From IMG/VR virus record IMGVR_UViG_3300050821_005814, positions 1 to 64,000 of that record: a stretch of DNA of 64,000 nt. One strand, written 5' to 3'. Under the pieces are notes generated by a model that saw nothing but the letters and a program-made list of their open reading frames with translations, was not told the DNA's origin and did not search any database. A program made the position numbers and the translations under genes. Within the stretch, counting starts at the first letter, position 1. Every line of letters begins with the position of its first letter. Below, one piece after another: positions 36,817-44,384 of the stretch. The stretch is from a virus.

Positions 36817-36866
36817 GAAAAGAGGAGGGGTAGCGTGACGGGTGCCGCTAACCCGCACTACCCCTC
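36817..36866 (-). terminator. Rho-independent terminator in head operon
   Basis: Minus-strand stem GAGGGGTAG/CTACCCCTC (9 bp) with an inner CGGG/CCCG extension, followed by CTCTTTTC. A second hairpin (ACCCCGA/TCGGGGT) lies just upstream at about 36883-36903. It would end or attenuate transcripts from the gene at 36994..37599. Confidence 0.8.
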
Positions 36867-36993
36867 AGAAGCGGCGTGGCAACCCCCGAGTATCGATCGG
36901 GGTAGTCGAGGAAGGAGAAAACAGGACGCCAGCAGCATGCAGGTGCCGTGCAACCCACTGCTGACTAAGACCACGGCTTCAGCGTAGGATGCG

Positions 36994-37599
36994 TTAGGTC
37001 GGACGCTCTGTCCAGACGACCTCGCACCCAATGGACGACCCAGCTTGGAACGACGTGGCTGCGCCGTTGATCGCAAGGAAGTTGCCGGGCTTGATGATGA
37101 TGTCCTTGTCGGTCGCTGAGTCCCGCGCCATGTCGAAGATTGCTGCATTGGACGGGCCGGACGACGCGAGCACAGTTGTGCCAAGCAGACCAGCGCGCAC
37201 GATGCCGAGTGATGTGCCAAGCGACGCAGGGTTGGCCGTGTACTTCGCGACGGTTGCAGTCGATGTCGGATCACGCGAGTCATAAGGCGTTGGCGTGACG
37301 GCAGCCGATGTACCACCGGTATTTGCCGTGCTGCGCAGGATGAGCTCAACGAGGTCCGCGCCGTTTGCCGTCGACGCACCAAAGCATGACACATGCCGCA
37401 CATGCACGAACAACGACGGGTTGGACGATCCGGACAATGTCAGGATGTCAGTCGGGGACGCAGCAGGCGTCAAGCCGGTGAAGATCGCCGAGTATGTCGG
37501 GTAGGACGATGGGATGGTGACGACGTTGTCATACGCCATTGCTGGCAGCGCAACAGCGACTGCCAATGCAGCAACGGCTCCGAGGAGGAAACGCCTCAT
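36994..37599 (-). CDS. Exported protein encoded within the head genes
   Basis: A 201-residue protein with a strong Sec signal peptide (MRRFLLGAVAALAVAVALPA, cleavage after AMA near residue 22). The mature domain (YDNVVTIPSSYPTYSAIFTG to GCEVVWTERPT) is beta-rich with two cysteines and resembles a capsid-decoration-like sandwich, though no family is recognised. ATG 37599 has AAGGAG nine bases upstream, which argues against the in-frame TTG two codons earlier. A terminator follows. An exported product in a head operon is unexpected. Confidence 0.7.
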   Translation of the reverse strand: MRRFLLGAVAALAVAVALPAMAYDNVVTIPSSYPTYSAIFTGLTPAASPTDILTLSGSSNPSLFVHVRHVSCFGASTANGADLVELILRSTANTGGTSAAVTPTPYDSRDPTSTATVAKYTANPASLGTSLGIVRAGLLGTTVLASSGPSNAAIFDMARDSATDKDIIIKPGNFLAINGAATSFQAGSSIGCEVVWTERPT

Positions 37600-37627
37600 G
37601 ATCAAAGCTCCTTATGAAAGTTGGTAG

Positions 37628-37990
37628 TCAACGTGAGATCAGAGGGATCTCCCCTCGTAGTTCTGCAAGCGCCCCCGCGATACCCGTCCCTGTCGAATAG
37701 CCATCGGACGGACCAAGAGGCGGCACAGCAGCACCAAACCCCTCCCATGTCTTGATGACCTTAGGAGGGAGTAACGATGAATCGACTGGATAGTCGCCGA
37801 GCTCCTTGACTGCCTCAAGGGCAGTCATCGGCTCAATGCGACCATCCTGGATCAGGCGCATGATTGAATCGACTGTCATCTGCAGTCGATTAGCTTGCAC
37901 AAGCGCGACTACCTGCGCCGGACCGATGAACTCAAGGACCCACACCCGCCGCGCTTGCTCTACTGTCAGCTCCATCAGAAGTTCGTCCAT
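37628..37990 (-). CDS. Small head-operon protein of unknown function
   Basis: A 120-residue, mostly helical protein (VEQARRVWVLEFIGPAQVVA, VDSIMRLIQDGRIEPMTALE) with a proline-rich C-terminal third. It lies after the zinc-motif protein and before the exported head-operon protein. ATG 37990 has GGGGGAT upstream. No membrane segment or known motif. Confidence 0.65.
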   Translation of the reverse strand: MDELLMELTVEQARRVWVLEFIGPAQVVALVQANRLQMTVDSIMRLIQDGRIEPMTALEAVKELGDYPVDSSLLPPKVIKTWEGFGAAVPPLGPSDGYSTGTGIAGALAELRGEIPLISR

Positions 37991-37999
37991 GCTATCCCC

Positions 38000-38332
38000 C
38001 TATGTTCCGCGAAAGATACCGTCTGTCAGCCACCCATGCCATTTGCATCCATGCGTACGCAAAATAGATGGTGTAGTCGTTGGCTTGTCTTCACTTCCGT
38101 TCCATGCCCATGCCTTCCCATATGCAGGATTGACTGTGACCGCTGCGATAGCGCCGCACCCGCATGGACATGTGAACCACAACGACGCAATCTTACCATC
38201 CGATCCGCGCATCCAGACGCCTGTGCCAGGTTCTAAGTCGCGACGGTAGTATACGCCATCTTCATAGTGCCGCTCCTCGTACTCGAGAAACAGCACTCGA
38301 TAGTCGACAAGCTTGAGCGGCACATCCGCCAT
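38000..38332 (-). CDS. DUF6527-like zinc-motif protein, copy 1
   Basis: A 110-residue protein with WFTCPCGCGAIAAVTV followed later by TTTPSILRTHGCKWHGWLTDGIF. The CPCGCG block and the C-x2-H near the C-terminus look like a zinc site and match the DUF6527 pattern of small phage and bacterial proteins of unknown function. The gene at 44013..44384 is a diverged relative. Start taken as ATG 38332 (TGATG overlap); a GTG three bases upstream is possible. Confidence 0.65.
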   Translation of the reverse strand: MADVPLKLVDYRVLFLEYEERHYEDGVYYRRDLEPGTGVWMRGSDGKIASLWFTCPCGCGAIAAVTVNPAYGKAWAWNGSEDKPTTTPSILRTHGCKWHGWLTDGIFRGT

Positions 38333-38571
38333 CACACACCCTTGTGAAAGTGAATGTGTATGCCGCGCTTTGGCTTGAGCTTTTTGACTGCAGGCGCAGC
38401 AGTCGCTGCTTCATCATCATCAGCAGCAAGCGGATCAAAGCCAAGCAACGCGACTACATCGTCTGGCGTCTTCGCTAGCGGCTCATCATCATCCGAACTG
38501 TCATCTTCGGACGGCATCACCTGCTGCTCGCTGATTGCGCCAACATGCACGTCAGGTAGGTCGTCAGACAT
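38332..38571 (-). CDS. Small acidic protein with His-rich C-terminus
   Basis: A 79-residue protein. The middle is strongly acidic (EDDSSDDDEPLAKTPDDVVA, ADDDEAAT) and the end is basic and His-rich (KKLKPKRGIHIHFHKGV). The start overlaps the topoisomerase stop by eight bases; an ATG two codons earlier is also possible. The strand-like IHIHFH tail resembles VHVHLHNGG in the neighbouring protease-scaffold protein. Function unknown. Confidence 0.6.
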   Translation of the reverse strand: MSDDLPDVHVGAISEQQVMPSEDDSSDDDEPLAKTPDDVVALLGFDPLAADDDEAATAAPAVKKLKPKRGIHIHFHKGV

Positions 38572-39535
38572 TTGCATTGCCCCACGGCGCAAACACGACA
38601 GGCGAGATGTAGCTTTGCAGCGCGACGGTTGGCGTGTTGCCAAGCTTCGCTGCGACGACTTTCGCTACCTGCATGACAGCCTTCTTGTAGCCCGTCGCAT
38701 TTGCAGGCGGTGCGACCTTCGTGACTTCCTTCATCGCAGTCTTGGTGCCAACGAGTGTGCGAAAGTCTTTCGTCTTGAACCCGCCGCCGAATGAGTGCAC
38801 GTAGTCGAGCAAGCTCTTCTGATTGACGTTACCAAACAGGCGGCCGTTGTTTCCCGCTGCCTGCTTACGCTCGCGCAGCATCTTGCTGAGCGATGGGTCT
38901 TCAACTGGTAGGTCCAACGCAACGCCCTTCTTACCAACAAACTTGAGCGACACCTTATTACCCATGACGACTACATGCTGCCCCTCAAGTGTCGTCGCAC
39001 CATATGCCTTCACCTTCGCCTGCGTGTCCGTGTCCGACCCAGGACGCACGCCCATATCCATGATGAGCGCTGTAACATCGCCCAATGCACGATGCGTCGG
39101 GTTGCTGGACTTACGCATCTTCTCATTCTGCAAGCGAATGGTAGACAGCTTCGCGTCAAGTGTCTTGATGCGTGCGAACTTAGCAGCCGCCTGCTTCGCT
39201 GCATGCGACTCGGAGTAGACGTATTGCGTGCGTCCCGCCGCATCCTTGCCCGTCACCTGCAACGGCGCCTGGGGGTCTTCACTATAGGTGACATCCTTCC
39301 ATGCGGGAGGGATGCGTAGCTTGGCTATGTGCGCTGGCAGCTCACCGCCACCCTTCGCCTTGAAGCCGTTGGGGGTCTTCTCCGCTGACGTGTGCCCGCT
39401 AGCACCGCCGCCTTTGGGTGCAAACTCGCCAGCGTTCTCCGGTTGACCCCGCGGATGCTGCGACGACTCCCATGAGACGTCGACAACATGCACAAGCGAT
39501 CCCTTACTATCTAGCCAGAGGTGCACGCTAGGCAT
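38564..39535 (-). CDS. Type IB DNA topoisomerase-like protein
   Basis: A 323-residue protein. Residues about 60-315 follow poxvirus/bacterial topoisomerase IB: LRIPPAWKDV (74-82), GKDAAGRTQYVYS, KFARI, MGVRPGSDT (Arg164), LKFVGKKGV (Lys202), KDFRTLVGT (Arg259), LGNTP (Asn300) and SYISPVV with Tyr309 as the nucleophile. All catalytic positions appear filled. The first 55 residues are extra: VHLWLDSKG, then HPRGQPENAGEFAPKGGG, a linker type seen in phage head polyproteins. It may relax packaged or injected DNA. The ATG overlaps the MuF stop by eight bases. Confidence 0.85.
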   Translation of the reverse strand: MPSVHLWLDSKGSLVHVVDVSWESSQHPRGQPENAGEFAPKGGGASGHTSAEKTPNGFKAKGGGELPAHIAKLRIPPAWKDVTYSEDPQAPLQVTGKDAAGRTQYVYSESHAAKQAAAKFARIKTLDAKLSTIRLQNEKMRKSSNPTHRALGDVTALIMDMGVRPGSDTDTQAKVKAYGATTLEGQHVVVMGNKVSLKFVGKKGVALDLPVEDPSLSKMLRERKQAAGNNGRLFGNVNQKSLLDYVHSFGGGFKTKDFRTLVGTKTAMKEVTKVAPPANATGYKKAVMQVAKVVAAKLGNTPTVALQSYISPVVFAPWGNANV

Positions 39536-40322
39536 TTGGAATGACAGGCTCCGGATAGCAGCGACAGTTGTAGATAGCACCGGGATGCGCGCGTTCGCCG
39601 TTGCTACCAGCGATTGGCGGGGCATCCCAGCGATGAAACGTACCCTCAAGCTTCTTATGCAGCGGACGCACATTCCAGTCGTGGGCCGTACGCCAGATAT
39701 ATCCCTCAGACCCGATCTGCTTAGCGCGCGCTTGCGTGAGCGTTGTCGCAGCGCGAGTCGTTTCAGTGCGCGCTATCGTGTCAGCGCGCGACTTAGCAAC
39801 CTCACCCGACAACATGATCTGCTTTGCAAGTACTTCTGCCCGCTGACCGCTATAGAGCTGACCCGTCGCAATGGCTTGCACACGCTTCGCTGCTTCAAGG
39901 GGCAGCGATGTGATCAAGTCAACCTGCTCATCAAGCAACTGCCGCATGATCTCGCCAGTCGGCGTTTCAGCGAGCTCCTTGCGCAGCTCAAGCCCCATGA
40001 AGCGCGCGTACTGCGCCCATGCTTTCTCATCGCGACGTGACACGTCAGCAAGTAGTGACGCGGATATCGCGCGCGCCCAGGGACGCAGGATGACGGAATA
40101 CCGATCAAGCAAACGCGTCAATGTGTCCAGGTCATGCGGACTACCGCTCGCCATACCCTTGACGAGATCGCCTATGTGCTTTGCAACGCTGCGTAACTGC
40201 ACCGTGAACTTAACCTCAGCATTGCGTACTCTAGCAAATGCCTCGCGCTCCTTGCGCGTATCCCGCCGCGCGTCACCCACTCTAGCTGCGGGCAACGACA
40301 ACGGCGGGAGAGCATCAGGCAT
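39528..40322 (-). CDS. MuF-like head morphogenesis protein
   Basis: A 264-residue protein of the SPP1 gp7/Mu F type. The N-terminal two thirds are helical. The C-terminal domain has the hallmarks ADTIARTETTRAATTLTQAR, IWRTAHDWNVRPLHKKLEGT and the ending HPGAIYNCRCYPEP. These proteins bind the portal and affect DNA delivery. It lies two small genes downstream of the portal, the normal order, and directly before the topoisomerase gene with an eight-base overlap. Confidence 0.88.
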   Translation of the reverse strand: MPDALPPLSLPAARVGDARRDTRKEREAFARVRNAEVKFTVQLRSVAKHIGDLVKGMASGSPHDLDTLTRLLDRYSVILRPWARAISASLLADVSRRDEKAWAQYARFMGLELRKELAETPTGEIMRQLLDEQVDLITSLPLEAAKRVQAIATGQLYSGQRAEVLAKQIMLSGEVAKSRADTIARTETTRAATTLTQARAKQIGSEGYIWRTAHDWNVRPLHKKLEGTFHRWDAPPIAGSNGERAHPGAIYNCRCYPEPVIPNA

Positions 40323-40331
40323 CGCTTGACT

Positions 40332-40703
40332 TTACGCAGCGGCCGGGGGCGGAGGCGGAGGCGTCGCTGCTGCCACAGCCGCATTGAGGTCATTTGTCAA
40401 CGTCGAGAGCTGACTGGACAGCGATGCCATCTGCGCGAGCTGGGCTGGCGTTGCAGTACCGCCACCTGACGCGACTTCCTGCTGCAAGGTGACGACCTGC
40501 GCAGCAAGCGAAGAGATCTCAGTAGCAGCTCCAGTCACGGCAGTCGTCAGCGTCGCAACGTTTGCCGCTTCAGTCGTCAGTTCGTTCTGCAAGTTGTCGG
40601 ACATCTGTATCACCTTCTGTAGTTGCTGTTGAAGGTTGGCCACCTCCCCCTGGACTATGGCCAACTGTGCAGGTGTCGCCCAGGGTAGTCTAAATAGAGG
40701 CAT
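40332..40703 (-). CDS. Coiled-coil protein with polyproline tail
   Basis: A 123-residue protein. Residues about 12-110 are heptad-like and Gln/Leu/Val/Thr-rich (QGEVANLQQQLQKVIQMSDN, SLAAQVVTLQQEV), and residues 113-120 are consecutive prolines followed by alanines. It sits between portal and MuF genes. ATG 40703 has AGGAG upstream. Possible minor head or scaffold-like protein; not recognised. Confidence 0.65.
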   Translation of the reverse strand: MPLFRLPWATPAQLAIVQGEVANLQQQLQKVIQMSDNLQNELTTEAANVATLTTAVTGAATEISSLAAQVVTLQQEVASGGGTATPAQLAQMASLSSQLSTLTNDLNAAVAAATPPPPPPAAA

Positions 40704-40728
40704 CGGCGATCTCCTCTGCCACTAACCT

Positions 40729-41025
40729 CTATCTGATCGATGGCGTAGGCACGCGATCACAGAGCAGTGACTCAAGCTCTAGCATACGCTTGTGCGAGTC
40801 ATTCAAAAGCTCGGTGAGAGTACGAGCACGATGCTGCACAGTAGGTTGCGCCGCTTTCTTCTCGCTAACGCTGCTCACAGCTTGCAAATGCGTGCCGCGC
40901 ACTTCAACAAGAAGTGTGTCCAACCGATCGCGCAGATTCGATGCGGACATGAGCTGCTCAGACAGCTCTTCCGCAAGGTTGAATGCGCGATCTTCTGTTT
41001 GTCCGGCTTGGTTCATCTGGTTCAT
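40729..41025 (-). CDS. Small helical protein next to portal
   Basis: A 98-residue, predominantly helical, charged protein (DRAFNLAEELSEQLMSASNL, RARTLTELLNDSHKRMLELE). It is encoded 15 bases after the portal gene, and its ATG has GGAGGGAG upstream. No membrane segment or known motif. It may form coiled-coil contacts with portal or scaffold. Confidence 0.65.
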   Translation of the reverse strand: MNQMNQAGQTEDRAFNLAEELSEQLMSASNLRDRLDTLLVEVRGTHLQAVSSVSEKKAAQPTVQHRARTLTELLNDSHKRMLELESLLCDRVPTPSIR

Positions 41026-41040
41026 GCTACTCTCCCTCCT

Positions 41041-43098
41041 CTACTTCACGGCGCGAACTGGCGGCTCACCTCGCCCATAGCGATGGTTGTCAAGCCATCC
41101 CTTGAGCGCTGCGACAGTCATCTGGCGAATAGTGCCGATGCGGTCTGATCCCCGACCATCAGAGAACGCTGCTTTGTATGCAGTCAGCGCTTGCTCGCGC
41201 GACGAGAAGCGCAGCATGCACTTGTGCTCATCGAACACACCGCTATCTGGGTTCAATTGCTCGATCACCCAACACTGCTCCTGCTTCTCGTCGTCGCCGA
41301 TGAAGCAATCCATTTGCTCGCGAGGACCTTCAGCCGATGATGTGCCACTAATATACCCATAATGCGCAGGCATCACTGTCGACCAGCCATACCCTTTGCG
41401 CGCCTCGCCTTTCGGCGTCTCGATGATGCATGTCAGCGGCCCGACATCGACCATGCTGAGCGCATCCATCTGCCGCGCGCGAATGATGTGGCGCAGGAGT
41501 AGCGCATTGCCTGACAACGGGATGCCTTGATCGTCTGTGTCGTCGGGTTTCTCGCTTTCAGCCTGCGGTCCCTCGAGCAGCGGTTCTGTGTTCTCACCAG
41601 CAGCGGGGGTCTGGGTGCTTTCAGGCATCGCGGGAGCAGCGCCGCTCATGCCTGGACCTCCCTGCATTGGCATCCCTGTCTGCGGATCGACCTCTGGCTG
41701 TCCAGGCAGAGGCGCTAATGCGTCGGCCTGTTCCGCCATGTCGAGATCTTCGTCCGTGATGTTGCTGCCAAACCCTGTGATGCGCGAGGACTGGCGAATC
41801 TCCATCATAGCGGTCTTCAGCGTGAAGACGCGATCCTGCAGTAGATTGCTCGTCGCACCTGCGATCGTGCCGGCGATCTGCGACTTCTCGAGCTCAGTCA
41901 ACTGCCATAGCGGCGCAAACTTGTAGTTGAACCCATCTGGCAGCGGTTCACCAAAATGCGACTGATGCGTGATGTGGAATAGGCGTGTGACAAACCGCCG
42001 CAAGCGCGCTTCCTGTTGGCTGCGCGTACCATCATAGTAATTGCGCAGGTCGCTATCGCCAGTCGAGTTCAGTCCTGCAGGCGACTGCGCGAACAAGCGC
42101 GTCATGGGAATGTCAGCGGCACCCGCGACCTGCTGCCCGAATTGCAGCATCATGTCGGACAGCCCAGCAAACGTGTATGACTGCGACTCAAAGTCGTCGG
42201 CTTTGTCAAGGACCGTCATGCCCTCAATCGACTGCATGACACGTATGAGCTGCATGAACTGCTTGACAGCATCCGCCATCTTGCCGCCAGCAGCGATGAT
42301 CTCCCGCAGGTTCTCAATCTTGAGTACGCGTAGGTGCGCTTTGTAGATGAGCTGCGCAGCGCCTTGCGTTGACGAGTCGAATGCGATCATGCGATCGAAC
42401 ACCGGCTCGATCACCGACGCACCCCAACCATTCTCAGTGATCAACTGCCAGTAGGGCAGCTCAATGCCATCCAAGCGTATGCAACGCGAATGGTGAATCT
42501 TCATATTGGGGATTGACCGCGCATCAGCGACCGTGTCATAGAACTTTGGCATACCAAAGTCAGGCCCGAAGTCAGTCACGGGGTTTTCGATATGCGGCCA
42601 TACCATCCAGCGATCGAGGACGAGTATTCCCTTGAACTGATTTTTGCTGACAGTCTCAACGCGCAAGGGGGTTGAGATGTCCTGCCCCTCAATCATGATG
42701 ACGCCAAGCGCACCGCCATACAGGCGCGACCACTTGAGCACACTATTGAGCCGCGACCAAATCTGCAAGTCGTTCCAATACTGGTTCAGCGAGTCAATGC
42801 GGTCGGGCGGCATGTCCGACTCAATGTTGACCCCTTCCCGCGTCATGTCGTCAGCGACTACGTCAACGACCTTGCGCACGAGCCATGCGCCACGATACAT
42901 CCACTCGAGTAGCGTATGGTTGCGGCTGAGCGGATTAAACCCATAGGTCGACGCGGACGAAAGGTTGTTCGTGCCATACCCAAGGTTAGCAGCAAAGTTC
43001 TGGAAGCTGTCTGCTGTACGCACACGCGCGATGGAGTCGCTCGTGTATGCCTGCACGCGCACGCGCGGCTTGATAGGTGCGATAGGCGCGTCACTCAC
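41041..43098 (-). CDS. Portal protein (DUF1073-like) fused to inorganic pyrophosphatase-like domain
   Basis: A 685-residue protein from GTG 43098, which overlaps the previous stop (GTGA). Residues about 1-470 are a DUF1073 portal: YGFNPLSRNHTLLEWMYRGA, VVDDVADDMTRE-type helix, IPMTRLFAQSPAGLNSTGDS and RNYYDGTRSQQEARLRRFV. A Pro/Gly/Gln-rich linker (about 475-535) leads to a C-terminal domain at about 555-670: VMPAHYGYISGT, MDCFIGDD, SGVFDEHKCMLRF and IRQMTVAALKGWL. This matches the pyrophosphatase-like domain seen in phage head polyproteins. The portal is the packaging and ejection vertex. The enzyme's role is unknown. Confidence 0.88.
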   Translation of the reverse strand: MSDAPIAPIKPRVRVQAYTSDSIARVRTADSFQNFAANLGYGTNNLSSASTYGFNPLSRNHTLLEWMYRGAWLVRKVVDVVADDMTREGVNIESDMPPDRIDSLNQYWNDLQIWSRLNSVLKWSRLYGGALGVIMIEGQDISTPLRVETVSKNQFKGILVLDRWMVWPHIENPVTDFGPDFGMPKFYDTVADARSIPNMKIHHSRCIRLDGIELPYWQLITENGWGASVIEPVFDRMIAFDSSTQGAAQLIYKAHLRVLKIENLREIIAAGGKMADAVKQFMQLIRVMQSIEGMTVLDKADDFESQSYTFAGLSDMMLQFGQQVAGAADIPMTRLFAQSPAGLNSTGDSDLRNYYDGTRSQQEARLRRFVTRLFHITHQSHFGEPLPDGFNYKFAPLWQLTELEKSQIAGTIAGATSNLLQDRVFTLKTAMMEIRQSSRITGFGSNITDEDLDMAEQADALAPLPGQPEVDPQTGMPMQGGPGMSGAAPAMPESTQTPAAGENTEPLLEGPQAESEKPDDTDDQGIPLSGNALLLRHIIRARQMDALSMVDVGPLTCIIETPKGEARKGYGWSTVMPAHYGYISGTSSAEGPREQMDCFIGDDEKQEQCWVIEQLNPDSGVFDEHKCMLRFSSREQALTAYKAAFSDGRGSDRIGTIRQMTVAALKGWLDNHRYGRGEPPVRAVK

Positions 43099-43394
43099 TT
43101 GCTTGACATCTCCTGCTGCTGCTGACGTAGTAATGCCAGCGCTTGGCTCAGCTTGCTGCTGCACTCGTCAAGGCGGTCGGCAGTCAGCGCACGCACATCC
43201 TCGTTCTTGTTAGCGTACTCAATGATGGAGTCGAAGGTCCGGGGTTGTTTAGGCTTCACGATAGCAGCGGGATGCGGCGCGCACCCCTGCTCGAGATCTG
43301 CAGGAAGGTGCATGTAAGGCGCAGTCGTTGCTTGCTGCGGCGCATGCGTGCAGCAGCTAAACATCATCAACAGGCTTGCAGGAACCAGACGCAA
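43095..43394 (-). CDS. Putative lipoprotein, possible outer-membrane spanin
   Basis: A 99-residue protein from a TTG start. The N-terminus (MRLVPASLLMMFSCC) is a short hydrophobic signal ending in an S-C step compatible with lipid attachment. The rest contains Pro-rich and charged segments and a C-terminal coiled coil (ECSSKLSQALALLRQQQQEM). Directly upstream lies a membrane-anchored coiled-coil protein, so the pair could be a two-component spanin. The lipobox is not canonical and no endolysin lies next to it. Confidence 0.5.
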   Translation of the reverse strand: MRLVPASLLMMFSCCTHAPQQATTAPYMHLPADLEQGCAPHPAAIVKPKQPRTFDSIIEYANKNEDVRALTADRLDECSSKLSQALALLRQQQQEMSSK

Positions 43395-43397
43395 GGA

Positions 43398-43895
43398 TCA
43401 GTGCCCTCTGCCAGTCAGCGGTGTGTTGCTTGCCTTCTCAATCTGCTCAACGCGTACCTCGTGATTGACGTCATGCTGTTCAAGCGTATTGAGGCGCTTG
43501 CTTGATTCGCCCTGCTCCGCCTGCAGTGACGCAATCTGCTGACGCAAGACATCCAGCTGATCAGCGCGCGGACCAGCACCAACGGCTGCTGCTAGTGCTT
43601 GTGTCTGCTTTGCGAGCTCTTGCATTGAGGCTGTCACCATAGTCACACGCTCATTGATCGTCTGCACCTGCGCGGCCGTCTTCGCGGCATTGACGTCATC
43701 CCGCGAGAACACGCCAGACAAGCCAAGGATGAGCGTCAGCGTCGCAGCAGCAGCGCCAATGATGATTGCGACCGCTTGCCATGCCGACGCGTTACGTTCG
43801 AAATGTTGCCGAGCTCCATCAACCACTTTTTTGCCCCATGTCTTTGGCTCGCGGTTAACTACCTCATCAAGTTTGATGATCGACGCCAGTTGCAT
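43398..43895 (-). CDS. Membrane-anchored coiled-coil protein, possible inner-membrane spanin
   Basis: A 165-residue protein. A single membrane segment (WQAVAIIIGAAAATLTLILG, about residues 39-60) is preceded by a basic, soluble stretch and followed by a long coiled coil (AAQVQTINERVTMVTASMQE, LDVLRQQIASLQAEQGESSK). This resembles either an inner-membrane spanin or a signal-anchor holin-like protein. The next gene is a putative lipoprotein. ATG 43895 has AAGGAGG upstream. Confidence 0.6.
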   Translation of the reverse strand: MQLASIIKLDEVVNREPKTWGKKVVDGARQHFERNASAWQAVAIIIGAAAATLTLILGLSGVFSRDDVNAAKTAAQVQTINERVTMVTASMQELAKQTQALAAAVGAGPRADQLDVLRQQIASLQAEQGESSKRLNTLEQHDVNHEVRVEQIEKASNTPLTGRGH

Positions 43896-43922
43896 CGGAA
43901 GCCTCCTTCAGCATTGGGTTGA

Positions 43923-44000
43923 GCGAGCAACAAAAATGCTGCTCGCCGCTCGCGTTGCTTAAATGATAGCTCCCGGACCTTAGCGCCCCAAAGCGGGGCG
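43923..44000. other. Intergenic hairpins
   Basis: Two stems lie in the 117-base gap: GCGAGCA/TGCTCGC (43923-43946, 7 bp) and CGCCCC/GGGGCG (43984-44000, 6 bp). Neither has a proper T-run after it on the minus strand, so terminator function is doubtful. Confidence 0.4.
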
Positions 44001-44012
44001 ACATATTGCTAG

Positions 44013-44384
44013 CTAATGCAGGTCGCTAAGAATTGACTCCTTGTGCGTGATCCGAGGCTGGATCATGCCAAAGAACATGCCTTGAATCAGCGTGCCGTAC
44101 CAATGCCAGATGCCTGCCTCGCTTACCGGAGATACAAACACAGGCGTGTTGAGAGTGACATTAGGCCATTCCCCGCGCACTGTCCACTCAGGACGTCCGC
44201 GCCCATGACCAACAAAATGTATAAGACCGTGCCGACCACAACCACACGGGCATGCAAAGCGGACAGCGGATGGCGTTTCATCGTCATCCCAGTACAAGAA
44301 GTGGAACGCACCCGGCTGGCGCTTGATGATGTCTGTCGACGTCGCTGGCACCTCGAACGCTTGCACTTGTAAGCCAGTCCTCAT
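44013..44384 (-). CDS. DUF6527-like zinc-motif protein, copy 2
   Basis: A 123-residue protein from ATG 44384, with GGGGGGAT upstream. It has PGAFHFLYWDDDETPSAVRF, then ACPCGCGRHGLIHFVGHGRG and a C-terminal WHWYGTLIQGMFFG. It parallels the protein at 38000..38332 but lacks the C of the C-x2-H motif near the end. The gene overlaps the upstream HTH-like gene by 101 bases in another frame, which is long for this genome. Function unknown. Confidence 0.6.
   Translation of the reverse strand: MRTGLQVQAFEVPATSTDIIKRQPGAFHFLYWDDDETPSAVRFACPCGCGRHGLIHFVGHGRGRPEWTVRGEWPNVTLNTPVFVSPVSEAGIWHWYGTLIQGMFFGMIQPRITHKESILSDLH

Noticed and set aside
41350-41360. GGGTATATT inside the portal gene as a promoter
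   Set aside because: It encodes the conserved Gly-Tyr-Ile of the pyrophosphatase-like domain and is not followed by a gene start. A similar string in terL near 45838 is likewise unsupported.
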